A stretch of DNA of 64,000 nucleotides, taken from positions 7,147,001 through 7,211,000 of the forward strand of contig JAYKKI010000060.1 in NCBI GenBank assembly GCA_039881145.1, read 5' to 3'. Of the stretch, positions 49,629 to 59,075 are shown piece by piece. Made by a program: the position numbers and the translations under genes. The notes under the pieces were generated by a model, which was given only the letters and a program-made list of their open reading frames with translations, ran no database searches and had not been told where the DNA came from. Numbering within the stretch: position 1 is the first letter of the stretch; the number at the start of each line of letters is the position of its first letter. The DNA comes from Druceiella hillmani. Lineage: Eukaryota > Arthropoda > Insecta > Lepidoptera > Hepialidae.

Positions 49629-49660
49629 AAGAACATACAAATGTGTATTTGTATGTTCTT
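49629..49660. repeat. Perfect hairpin, 14-bp arms, 4-nt loop
   Basis: 'aagaacatacaaat' (49629-49642) is perfectly inverted at 49647-49660 and lies at the edge of the 170-bp array. Confidence 0.93.
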
Positions 49661-50261
49661 CTTTCATATCGTAGTAGTGCTATAGATCGACGTGATTTTC
49701 AGTACAGAGACAAATAGCAGGACAGGAAATAACACAAGCGTCTTTCCAATCCGGAAAACCTCATCCTAGCTAAAACAATAAATCCGACCAATATTAAAAA
49801 TTGGAAAGTGTGTTTATTTATCCTTCTTTCACGTCGTAATGAAGCAAAAGATCAACGTAGCTTTCTACGCAAAGATAATTGGCGGACCAGGAAATTACAT
49901 AGACTACTTTTCAACCCGACAAATTTTATTTTTACTAAAACGACAAAAACAACTAATATTAAAAATTTGAAAGTCTGTTTATTTATCTTTTTTTCATCAT
50001 GCAATGGAGCAAAAGATCGACGTTACTTCCTGCACAGAAATAGTTGACGGGACAAAAAATGACACAGACGAATTGCCAATCCAAGAAATCGCTTTCTAAC
50101 TAAAATTACAATCCCAAACTATGTTAAAAATTTGAAAGTGTGTTTGTTTGTCCTCTTTTCATGTCGCAATAGAGCAACAGGTCAATGTAACTTTGCACAG
50201 AGATGGTTGAGGGGGCATGAAATAACATAGGCTACTTTCTAATCTGATTTAAAGAAAGTAT

Positions 50262-50300
50262 GTTAGGAAAATATGTTTTTATTGAACATATTTTCCTAAC
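50262..50300. repeat. Perfect hairpin next to element E, 14-bp arms
   Basis: 'gttaggaaaatatg' (50262-50275) is perfectly inverted at 50287-50300 around an 11-nt loop. The right arm is the same sequence that serves as the target duplication of element E. Confidence 0.9.
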
Positions 50301-50356
50301 ACAATTAAATGAAACTACGTGATGTAGTATTATTTCTACTATCTTTAATTTCTTTA

Positions 50357-50397
50357 CCACGACCTAGGTTTCGTTGTATTACAACATCTTCAGGTGG
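50357..50397 (-). ncRNA. Type I hammerhead ribozyme-like motif (left arm of E)
   Basis: Read on the minus strand: CCAC (50397-50394), CTGAAGA (50393-50387), one extra T, GTTGT/ACAAC stem II with ATT/AAT loop (50385-50373), GAAA (50372-50369), CCTAGG stem III region (50368-50363), TC (50362-50361) and GTGG (50360-50357). All invariant hammerhead core positions (CUGANGA, GAAA, UH) are present, and stem I pairs CCAC with GTGG. It mirrors the plus-strand motif exactly. Confidence 0.7.
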
Positions 50398-50427
50398 GCT
50401 ATTAGCAAAGATATCTTTGCTAATAGC

Positions 50428-50468
50428 CCACCTGAAGATGTTGTAATACAACGAAACCTAGGTCGTGG
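50428..50468 (+). ncRNA. Type I hammerhead ribozyme-like motif (right arm of E)
   Basis: CCAC (50428-50431) can pair with GTGG (50465-50468) as stem I. Between them are CTGAAGA (50432-50438), one unpaired T, stem II GTTGT/ACAAC with a 3-nt loop (50440-50452), GAAA (50453-50456), a minimal stem III in CCTAGG (50457-50462) and TC (50463-50464). The predicted cut follows C50464. The core fits CUGANGA..GAAA..UH with stem I open, i.e. type I. The very short stem III matches known Penelope-type hammerheads. The single T between CUGANGA and stem II is a deviation that could reduce activity. Confidence 0.7.
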
Positions 50469-51059
50469 TAAAGAAATTAAAGATAGTAGAAATAATACAT
50501 CACGTAGTTTCATTTAATTGTGAATAATGAATTTCTACAAAATTAACGCCAAATATATTCAATATTTTCCTAACTAAAGAAAAAATCATGGGTCAAATAC
50601 CAACCCGGGAAATCGCATCCTTACTAATATAATAATCCCAAATAAATAATATAGGCTACTTTCCAACGTGACTCGTGTTCCAAAATTTACAAATCAGGAA
50701 GTATATTTGTTTACAATATTAAAACTTCAAAAGTGTGTTTGTTTGTCTTTCTTTCACGTCACATGAGACTAATAGATCAGCCTGATTTTTGTACACACAT
50801 AGTTGGTAGCCCAGGAAATGAGACAGGCTACTATTTAACTTAAGAAATCTCACCTTGACTAATATAACATTCTCAACAAATATTGCAAATTGCAAAGTGC
50901 GCTAGTTTGTCCTCATATCACGTCGTTCTGCACAAAGATCACACACACACACACGCATATATATATACACATATATACAAAAATATTCAGAAACAACACA
51001 CAGAATAAACAATATTATTGTTCAAATAAACTTCAGTTCTTATTAAGTCGCAAGAAGTT

Positions 51060-52084
51060 AGTAAGGTTTTAATAAAGAAAGTAATGAGACTTCCTGAAAA
51101 GCTCTTATCAAATTATTATACCTATATTAAGGCAGCTTTGAAATGGTCACTGAAATTCCGTACCGTAGTGGAAACAGTCAGAAGTACACAGCATAAATCA
51201 ATATTATTCTTAAAATAAACTTTCGTTAACTATTAATGAGTCCTCGATCCATAAATTTAGCATACATGAATATTAACATCAAGTCATCGACCCAAATCTA
51301 ATACACATATAATAAATATCAAACCCAAATGCAAAGCTTTTCACCAAGCATTGAATTGGCCAGAGCTTTCAGATAAAAGTTTCATCTAAAAGCGTCAATT
51401 AAGTATACGTTGTTTGAAAGCAAAGCGTGAGCTTTCGTTAAAAGTAGCTTTTTAAATGGAACCTTCTTAACAGCTGCTGAGTCCCGGGAAACCTTTTTGT
51501 TAATGAATATTTGACAAAGAAGCTTTTTATTGATCATTTTCATTATGGAAGACGAGCTTTTGCATACATTTAATTTTGCAGGCTGCTAGTAGATGTTAAG
51601 GGCAGCTCTTATTTTTGTACAAAATTAATGCTAGTTAATATTTCTAATATTCTAACTTGTTTTGAACATTTCCTAATGGAGTTTAAGTTACCAAAATATT
51701 AATTGTAAGTCATACTATTGATTAATAGCTGTCACTATCAAGTAGTTTAAAATCATATCATAGTGACTAAAATTTCAATAGACGTAAATCACAAGATGTG
51801 TCTTTAAGATGGTCACACAAGGTATTAAGCCATAAACTTTTTTCTTAATTTATCAATTTAATTAGATAAACATTTTTAGTATTTCAAAAATAAAAGGAGT
51901 TGTACTTCAAGTAATATGTATACAAATAGCCAAAAATTTTTATGACTGAAAAATTTATTTTACGAAAGTTCAGGACACATTTAGGCATTTATATACATTT
52001 AATGGCTCGTAATATTTCTACTAAACTATTTAATAATTTTTATTTTTCGAGACATTATGCCTACTGCACTTTTCAAAGGCGCAC
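51060..52084. other. No gene; AGCTTT-rich stretch at 51340-51640
   Basis: AGCTTT or its complement AAAGCT occurs at least seven times in 300 bp ('gagctttcagataaaag', 'agtagctttttaaatgg', 'gaagctttttattg'), in unique, slightly GC-richer sequence. This could be a regulatory cluster or chance. Confidence 0.3.
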
Positions 52085-52570
52085 ATTTAAAATTATTTTT
52101 TTCTTAACTTATCCTGAAAGATCTATCATTATGCCAACTGTCAAGATTGTAAGACGACCGGAAGTACTCTATAGGTTTCGATGATCAGTGCTTAAGACTA
52201 TGATAAAAATAAAAAATACGCTTTAAAGTACCATATATTTTTGTTGCCTGGATCAAAAAACATGATCTTCTACGACAATCTAAAGCTATAGACCTCATTA
52301 CACGATATTCAACTTCGACAATATCTACTAGATATCTCAATCCGTTTCTGAGAAAAGGGGCTTTGATAGACAGACAGATGGAATTTCGATTTTATAATAC
52401 TAACATCCTACTACTAAAATGGCTTTGACATACAGACGAACGATCAACAGTGTTTGATATACAAGTAAATTTCATCCTCTTGAAAAATAATGCCGGAACC
52501 CTTATAATTTCGCATTTCCGTCCGTCTGCTTGATTGTTCTTCTGTATGTCACAGCTATTTTAATCGTAGG
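52085..52570. repeat. Second dispersed repeat family, copy 2
   Basis: 'caagattgtaagacgaccgg', 'gatcagtgcttaagacta', 'gctttaaagtaccatatatt' and 'tctcaatccgtttctgagaa' match 25420-26035 in order and lack the 247-bp insert there. It ends in a head fragment of the 7689 family (52500-52570, 'ccgtccgtctgcttg', 'tatgtcacagc'). Confidence 0.65.
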
Positions 52571-52689
52571 ATGATAGTATTGTAAAGTCGATAGAATTAT
52601 TTATAGAGAATTTATCATAGAATTTATTTAGTTTTTATATTTTTAAATTATATATATTAGAAATTATTTAGTATTTATAGAGAATTTAT

Positions 52690-52772
52690 TTAGTATTTTT
52701 ATTATAAGTATAAATACAAATATAAATATAAATAAAAATATAAATACAAATATAAATAAAAACACAAACATA

Positions 52773-52810
<38 letters not shown>

Positions 52811-52830
52811 AACTAACACGAACATTAAAT
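52690..52830. repeat. Short-period repeats: (aaatataaat)n then (cgaaca)n
   Basis: A block of 'aaatacaaatataaat' variants grades into a run of 'acacgaacacgaacacgaac'. Confidence 0.93.
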
Positions 52831-53557
52831 ATTACACTTCAAGGTAACACACAATATGGGAGGGAACCTCCATCTAATTTTTCAGCTATGTACTTGGAAA
52901 ATGGGGAAAAATTCTTTGCACTTGCTTTTCATTACAACGTTTAAATCTAGGTGTTTTATTGAACCTGCGACAAAAATTTCGAAAGGTATAAACAACAACG
53001 GATCCCTACCTCGCACCTATTCCGACACACTTGCGGGTTGTTTTACTATTATTAATTATGTTCAAATTAAATATTTTTAATTAATTTTTTTTTATTTTGT
53101 TCACTGACATTTCCCGCCTTTTTAACAATTGTAGTGAAAAGTTCAATAACATTATTTAATCATTATATCTTATAATATAGATTAAATCGGTATACCGAGC
53201 GATATTTTAACATTCTTTCTTCAATAAATAATTTGTATATTTCCTTTACAATCGTCCCTAGTCATATCATGAAGGAGAATTTTTTCTGTTTATTTGTTTG
53301 TCTTTTTTCACCCTTAATGTGCCCAATAAATTTCAATCAAATTCTGCATGTAAGTAATAATGTAATTTTTTTATATTTTTAATTCATTGTTTAAATTGTT
53401 AAGGTGAATTTTTTCAATTAAATTATTAAAAATATTTAACAGTCAATGAATTTAAGCTCTTTAAATGCTGTAATTTTCTCGTGCCTTGGATAACGTCAAA
53501 ATCTATGCCAAGCGTTTTTTACTGTAGGTGTTCTCGTTACTTTATACATATTTTCAG
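52831..53557. other. No gene seen
   Basis: Includes a T-rich segment at 53280-53340 resembling a dispersed-repeat head ('tttatttgtttgtctttttt'). The 74-codon frame at 52856-53080 is not recognised. Confidence 0.35.
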
Positions 53558-53769
53558 TATAATAACTGTTCATCCATAGAAAAAGCTCGAAAGCCAGTTT
53601 ATAAATATTGCATTGTGCCCAAGTGCAAAAAAGCTATTAGAAGTGCACCTGATAAAGGGTTTTTCTTGTCCGGAGATGTACAAAAATACGAAAACGATGA
53701 TGCAGGGTTATGAAAAGAGATGAATTACCTCCAATAACTTGTTTGCATTATTGTGAAAATCACTTTAAC
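53558..53769 (+). pseudogene. THAP-like zinc-finger exon, frameshifted
   Basis: Translation gives KARKPVYKYCIVPKCKKAIR and SAPDKGFFLSGD, then a frameshift, then VMKRDELPPITCLHYCENHF and N. The C-x4-C pair at the start and the C-x2-H (CENH) at the end, about 45 residues apart, fit the THAP C2CH zinc module, and the YKYC.VP.C..T..(S/T)P.K and YxCE.HFN blocks are familiar from a lepidopteran THAP-like family. The usual conserved Trp is missing and the frame breaks near 53712. The exon is bounded by a pyrimidine-rich acceptor (tttcag, ending 53557) and a consensus donor (GTAAGT at 53770). THAP domains bind DNA in P-element-type transposases and in host regulators; which one this came from is unclear. 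Confidence 0.6.
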
Positions 53770-53774
53770 GTAAG

Positions 53775-54885
53775 TATGTTTTATTCGGATAGCTAGTATG
53801 ATTTCAGTAAATCATAAATAACTTTTGTATTGAATATCATCACACAAGCAGTATATAACTGCATACATATATTAACTAGTTTAGACAAGTTAAATGCGAC
53901 TTTGGATTTTTATTTTTACCTTAAGAAAAAATTATATAACAGTTACAATATACATAAAAAGTGACTTGACTAAAATATAATAAACTTAACTTAATAAATA
54001 AAATTTAATATAATATATAGAAATATAGACAGTATCATTCAGGTTTTTAAAATAATATACACATGTTATGCTTACTGCTCTCTACTTATGAGTGTATTTG
54101 TGCATAAAAACGTACGTAATGTATAATTATAGATCATGTTTCAACATTTACCTTGCAACTTTCACTTCTTTGATCTCAGCGGACGTGAAATCTGGATCTG
54201 AAGCAAAATCTGATTTCATCACGTATTCATCTATTCTCAGCAGATTATCAGAGTGTGCTTTCACACAACTACTTTCAATGATCTTTCTAGATCATTCTCA
54301 ATATCACTAAGATATTAAAATACATTTGATATGCAAAATAGGGCAAAAATACTATTTTTCCTTACTAAATGTAACAAATACTACACAAAATGTTAACAGT
54401 ACGAGTCCGAAAATTTGACGTCAAGTTTCGTTCTAACCAATAGTGTTGCGTTGGGAAAATTTTGAATTTTCCTCACATAATTGGCACTTTTAAGTTATTA
54501 ATTTGTGGAAGTAAAAAGGAATTAGTTAAGAAAACAATGGCTTAGATATAACGTTTTAACTACGCTACTATTAATTTAATTTCTGGAACTAGTGGAACAT
54601 GTTCCATTCAGCGCGCCAAATGTATGTGTTAATTATTGTACGGAATTTTAGTCTAGACTACCATCGCATAACAGGAGTGGCGCAGCATGCCGCACTGCAG
54701 CACAATATTTATCACTTTAGCAAATAATTTACTACACCTGACTTAATAGGTCTGGCAAATAATTTTGAAAATAAAACTTACTTAGTAACTACAAAAAAAG
54801 GTTTTTAATGTGAAAACTTCTTTTGGCTTACCTAGCCCAATTTTTTTTTTGGAAAATTTTTTTTATTTGCTTATAGCGTTACACT
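53775..54885. other. No gene seen
   Basis: AT-rich. The 72-codon frame at 54092-54310 is not recognised. If the THAP-like exon had downstream exons they are not visible. Confidence 0.4.
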
Positions 54886-54886
54886 A

Positions 54887-54955
54887 AGGGGTGTTACACT
54901 TGTGCCCTTCGCGTCACAAGTGTAACACCCCTTCGGGTACACTTGTGACGCGAAG
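54887..54955. repeat. Two overlapping perfect hairpins sharing a strand
   Basis: Hairpin 1 pairs 54887-54904 with 54915-54932 (18 bp, 'aggggtgttacacttgtg'). Hairpin 2 pairs 54907-54924 with 54938-54955 (18 bp, 'cttcgcgtcacaagtgta'). Both are perfect and both use 54915-54924, so only one can form at a time. The sequence is GC-rich compared with the flanks and encodes nothing visible. Confidence 0.92.
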
Positions 54956-55528
54956 TCATACTCGGCGGTAGACTGTTTACGACCGAACAAGAAGAACGTC
55001 GAGCGGCCGAATATAGCATTGTTTGCGTTCTTGAACGTTTACGTTTTGAATGCTGCCATAATAAATGAATTGTGTAAATTTATTTTTAAATCGTAATTAA
55101 AATGAAACTAATATTATTACTAATTCAAACAAATTTCATTTTAAAATCAATGATAGTATTTTTATATGCTTAGATATTTGAAAAAATCATGGCTGTAAAA
55201 ATTGTAAACAACCTTGACCTTGAAATGAAATTAAATTGTGTTATCCTTTTCTTTTTTTATCCTTCTTTTATAAAAATATGCAAATGAAGGAATAGTTAAC
55301 AATTCAAATTCACCATTGATCACCAAGAAAGGTGTTTATACAATATTGCCACATTTCTTACGTTCATAGAAATAAAAGACACAGGTTGATGTATTTCCAT
55401 GACAACTTTTAAATTTCAGAAAAAAAGTAGTACGATTGAAAAAAAGATACGTGTATTGCAATCTACTCATGATACGCTATTGCGGATTGAAGTGGCGCTA
55501 TTTAGTGATGATACAAACTGTATATACG

Positions 55529-55531
<3 letters not shown>
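54956..55531. other. No gene; small GC-rich patch at 54960-55020
   Basis: The patch 'cggcggtagactgtttacga' 'ccgaacaag' follows the double hairpin. Nothing else is supported. Confidence 0.35.

Positions 55532-55623
<92 letters not shown>
55532..55623. repeat. (TA)n microsatellite
   Basis: About 90 bp of TA with one 'tt' interruption. It holds open two overlapping frames of 103 and 118 codons (55399-55755), both artefacts. Confidence 0.97.
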
Positions 55624-55624
<1 letters not shown>

Positions 55625-55790
55625 CATGCTCCTTTTTTCCCGCACTGGGTATGTACTCAGCATATAAAGTCAATGTTTATAAAGAAAGTGTATATTTTCT
55701 CCGTAGTCAAATGTATTTATTTATTATGTGGTGTATTTTATATGTAATTTCATAACATTTAGAAATCAATTTTTATAAATTAATAATTTT

Positions 55791-55951
55791 TGTGCCTGAA
55801 GATTTTGTAATACAATGAAACCTGGGTCGTGGCAAAGAACTTGAAGAAAATATAAATAATACTACATGAAGTAGTTTCATTTAATTCATTATTCATTAGT
55901 TTCATTATTCACAATAATGAATTTCTACAAAGTTAACGCCAAATATATTCA
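55791..55951 (+). mobile_element. Palindromic hammerhead-type element, right-half copy (F)
   Basis: Starts within the hammerhead (CTGAAGA at 55794-55800, then GAAAC, GTCGTGG) and continues to the family tail 'aacgccaaatatattcaa'. The stem I partner is lost, so the motif is inactive. An extra 'attcattagtttcattattc' duplication lies near 55887-55910. Confidence 0.8.
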
Positions 55952-57051
55952 ATGCATTAATAATCATACTTATTACGATATTGTTAATTTAATTACTTTT
56001 TTTTTCAAAATTTCTCATAAGCACATTACGATTAGATCGGTTCTCAAAGTTCTCACATGTGGCATGTGGTCTTAAACCCTATCAATTTTTTTTTACATTT
56101 TCCCAATGTCATGCTGGTAAAACCACGAAGAAATTAAACTATATCTGTTTGAAAAAATTATACTCATGCCGAATGTCAGTTTGAGAGAGGCAAAGTATAA
56201 AATGATAAAAAATGAACCCAAAACAAAAGTAACTAACATCATTAAAAGAGCTGAGATCACTAAAGTGGCATTAGGGGGCATATTTCCAAAATCCTAAATG
56301 AAAAATCAACGAAGCATCGTTTGAGTCCAATATCCAGAACCTGACGCAAAAATCATCCTTTGTTTCGGAAACGAGATGTCTTAATATAATGATCGGAGTA
56401 CCCTGGTTGCGATTTCCTCTCAGTAGATATACATAACAAATTATGAAGTAGATTTACCTCGAAGAATAGACGAAAACAGGCTGGAAAAAATACTAAACAA
56501 ATATTAGGATTACCTTGTTGCCATGTATACTATGTTTAATTTATTCATCAATAAAATTGGAAGAACGTATTGTTAACTGCTTTAAGAAATATTGAAAATA
56601 TATTTACCTCAATCAGCGCCGAAATCTTACAGACATAGAGACAAACTCCAATTTCAGAAGCAGAACTGAAAACAACTTGCTCTCTTCATTAACAAACCAT
56701 AGCAAACGCGACTCTCACTCAGGCCGACGTCCTTTGACGTTCTTGCATTCACTTTATGATGAAAACAACCGCAAAGGTTTTATTCCATATTCAGTAATCT
56801 AGGGATTAAAATATACTCTTATTTACAAAATAGCAACAAGAACATTCTTTCAGGCATAATATACGCTTGGAAACATAATATATCCTAAATCTAAATTGTG
56901 GATGTATATTTTAATTAAAAATAATTTTAAAATGTACTTAATAGTTAAGATACTCTTGCGTTTATCTAAACTTAGGATTAAACATAAAGCGAAGAGAAGA
57001 TACGAGCTGATAGTTTAAGTAGTAATTTAATTCCCATAATATGCATCTTGC
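55952..57051. other. No certain gene
   Basis: AT-rich with one possible exon on the minus strand, described separately at 56093-56297. Confidence 0.35.
56093..56297 (-). other. Hydrophobic open frame, possible exon, unknown
   Basis: On the minus strand 'tgatttttcatttag' could serve as a splice acceptor just before a frame reading DFGNMPPNATLVISALLMML and continuing with a long hydrophobic run, TFVLGSFFIILYFA, ending at TAA (56095-56093). One or two membrane spans are possible. I do not recognise it, and AT-rich DNA often produces such frames. Confidence 0.2.
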
Positions 57052-57097
57052 GAGAGTTGTCACCGATTATACAGTATTATAATCGGTGACAACTCTC
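57052..57097. repeat. Perfect hairpin, 20-bp arms, 6-nt loop
   Basis: 'gagagttgtcaccgattata' (57052-57071) is perfectly inverted at 57078-57097. It is the longest perfect short-loop hairpin in the window. Confidence 0.95.
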
Positions 57098-57109
57098 TCC
57101 ACTATTTAA

Positions 57110-58135
57110 TTAGCCGCGTTGAAATGTCGGTTAGAAATATTTGTATTCGCGAATATCGTTTATGAATATTTGCATTAGCAAATGTCAGTTATGAATATTA
57201 GCATTAACATATGTTGGCTAGACATAATTTCTCTTTATTCTTTCACAATTACTCTTTCGTTACGAATATTTGTGTTTTGAATATTAGCTCATTGCTTACG
57301 AATATTCGCATCTATTACGAATATTTTAATTAACATTCTTCGGTTATACCTAAATCCATGCATATAATAAAATTTTAATAGAGTGAATTCTGTACATTGA
57401 AAATATTAAAAAAACGTGTTTCATTTAATATTTAGATTCATTCGTATTTAGATTCATTCGTACAGAATCATGATAGAAGCCACAAAAATCTTGGGTACTT
57501 TTGTCTGTCTCTCTGTATGTTAATTTGAACGGGTGTCACGCACAGTATACCGGACGGATTTTATTTAAATTTGGTATTGTAATAGAATATAGTCAGGAAC
57601 AAGAATATTTATTTCACAGCTAGTATTAAATATATTCACATTCGAAAACGTTGATAATCCATACTTATATTCATGAATATCTTTTATGAATATTTTTATT
57701 TGTAAATACCAATTATAGACATTTTCATTCGCTAATTTCCATTTTCCTGTTCACGAATATCGGCTACGTATGCCTGCATTAGCCAAGGTCTATGATAATT
57801 ATTCTCATTAGAGTAAGTTAATTGCAAATATTTGCAATCGCGAATATTGGTTATGACCATTCGCAATCCCTAATATTAATTATGAATGTTTACAGAAGTG
57901 AATATTAGTTATTAACAATTGTATGGGTAAGTATTTGTTAAGAAATGCTTGCCTTCGTAAATATCGGATATGAATATTCGTATTCGTGAATGTTGCTTAG
58001 AAATATTCGCACGCGCGAAAATAAGCAATATACATTCACTTGCACGAATGTAATTTATGAATATTCGCGGATACGAATGTGAGCTTTGAATATTTGCTGA
58101 AGCAAATATTGGTTATGAATATATGCTTGGAATTT
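57110..58135. repeat. Degenerate 'gaatattngc' repeat tract
   Basis: Variants of 'gaatattcgcattagcaaat' and 'ggttatgaatatt' recur irregularly, about every 25-35 bp, over roughly 800 bp of this interval. An unrelated dispersed-repeat fragment (about 57400-57620) breaks it. Confidence 0.85.
57470..57600 (+). repeat. Dispersed repeat fragment (7689 family)
   Basis: 'tttgtctgtctctctgtatg', 'cggacggattttatttaaat' and 'ttggtattgt' match the central part. Confidence 0.5.
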
Positions 58136-58204
58136 GCAAGTAGTAAGTATATGGTACTGATTACATTCTTAACTTATGCCGATAATTCATTGTTTAAATT
58201 CCTC

Positions 58205-58290
58205 AGTTACGATTGACTGGAAAAGATTGTTCTTATCCCAATAAGTTCACCGTATATATGTACATATTTCATTAAAAACAAAATTAAAAA
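58205..58290 (+). mobile_element. 3' tail of a non-LTR retrotransposon
   Basis: 'gattgactggaaaagattgt' 'tcttatcccaataagttcaccg' then an A-rich end. Same block as at 18076-18160 and 25704-25790. Confidence 0.6.
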
Positions 58291-58382
58291 TATCTCATAT
58301 ACCAATTTATCATTCATTTACAGAGAGTCAATCCCCTTTCACGATTACAATTTTCCTGTTTTTGGAAAAAGTTTTTCTTCTT

Positions 58383-58408
58383 ATATATATATATATATAT
58401 ATATATAT
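58383..58408. repeat. (TA)n microsatellite
   Basis: About 26 bp of TA. Confidence 0.95.
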
Positions 58409-58722
58409 CAAAATTTTGTTGGATAGATCATAAACGATAATAACTCTTTTTCCAAATTACGAAAATTCTGAGTTATTTATAACGCACTTTTATCTCTACA
58501 TGCAGTTTATAATTTGTGTATATATTTTAAGGGTTTTGCAAAAAAATCACTTAAATTTTCGCTGTGAATTTAAATACCATACTTTATACAATGATTATTA
58601 TTAAAACCAAGAATTCGAGTTACTTTATATAATGAGTATTATTAAAACCAAGAATTCGAATTGCTTTATATAATGAGTATTATAGAAACCAAGAATTTGA
58701 ATTACTTTGTATAATGAGTATT

Positions 58723-59006
58723 CACAATTAAATGAAACTACGTGATGTAGTATTATTTCTACTATCTTTAATTTCTTTACCACAACCTAGGTTTCGTTAT
58801 TCTATATTTTGGTATTACAACATCTTCAGGTAGGATATAAGCAAAGATATATCAATCTTTGCTTATATCCCACCTGAAGATGTTGTAATACAACGAAACC
58901 TAGGTTGTGGTAAAGAAATTAAAGATAGTAGAAATAATACTACATCACGTAGTTTCATTTAATTGTGAATAATGAATTTCTACAAAATTAACTCCAAATA
59001 TATTCA
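58723..59006 (+). mobile_element. Palindromic hammerhead-type element, copy G
   Basis: 284 bp from 'cacaattaaatgaaactacg' to 'actccaaatatattca'. Direct repeats 'ataatgagtatt' (58711-58722 and 59007-59018) flank it; the host array contains this word, but the array resumes in register, which confirms a clean insertion. The left-arm hammerhead has a 15-16 bp insertion in the stem II loop. The right-arm one (58870-58910) keeps the core, and its cleavage triplet is GTT instead of GTC. Confidence 0.9.
58870..58910 (+). ncRNA. Hammerhead-like motif in element G
   Basis: CCAC, CTGAAGA, extra T, GTTGT-aat-ACAAC, GAAA, CCTAGG, TT, GTGG. Compared with element E, only the base at the cleavage site differs (C to T), which still satisfies the UH rule. 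Confidence 0.65.
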
Positions 59007-59075
59007 ATAATGAGTATTGTTAAAACCAAGAATTCGAATTACTTTATATAATAAGACTTATTAAAACCAATATTC

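Larger units (their letters stand above)
50300..50561 (+). mobile_element. Palindromic hammerhead-type element, best copy (E)
   Basis: A 262-bp element runs from 'cacaattaaatgaaactacg' to 'aacgccaaatatattca'. Its two arms (50300-50412 and 50413-50519) are near-perfect inverted repeats with no spacer; the centre is AGCAAAGATATCTTTGCT. A 42-bp tail outside the inverted repeat ('gaataatgaatttctacaaa..') marks one end. A 12-bp target duplication, 'atattttcctaa', lies at 50288-50299 and 50562-50573. Each arm holds a complete hammerhead-like motif, so whichever strand is transcribed carries one in active sense. No protein is encoded, so mobilisation must be in trans. Penelope-like elements carrying hammerheads are the closest known parallel; membership is inference. 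Confidence 0.9.
49661..50935. repeat. Degenerate 160-175 bp satellite, interrupted
   Basis: 'aaagtgtgtttgtttgtcct' 'tctttcacgtc' with following 'gaccaggaaatgacacaggc' recurs near 49655, 49804, 49970, 50135, 50730 and 50895. The gap between the fourth and fifth copies holds hammerhead-type copy E. The 79-codon frame at 49808-50047 is a satellite artefact. Confidence 0.85.
58590..59075. repeat. 41-bp tandem repeat, split by element G
   Basis: 'ttactttatataatgagtat' 'tattaaaaccaagaattcgaa' recurs three times before 58722 and resumes at 59007 for about 1.5 copies. The 284-bp gap is exactly one hammerhead-type element. Confidence 0.93.

Noticed and set aside
54887..54955. Double hairpin considered as a bacterial attenuator or terminator
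   Set aside because: The surrounding DNA is clearly insect-like with no bacterial gene nearby; the geometry alone is not enough.
55399..55755. Frames of 118 and 103 codons
   Set aside because: Most of both is a TA microsatellite read as IYIYIY; there is no domain on either side.
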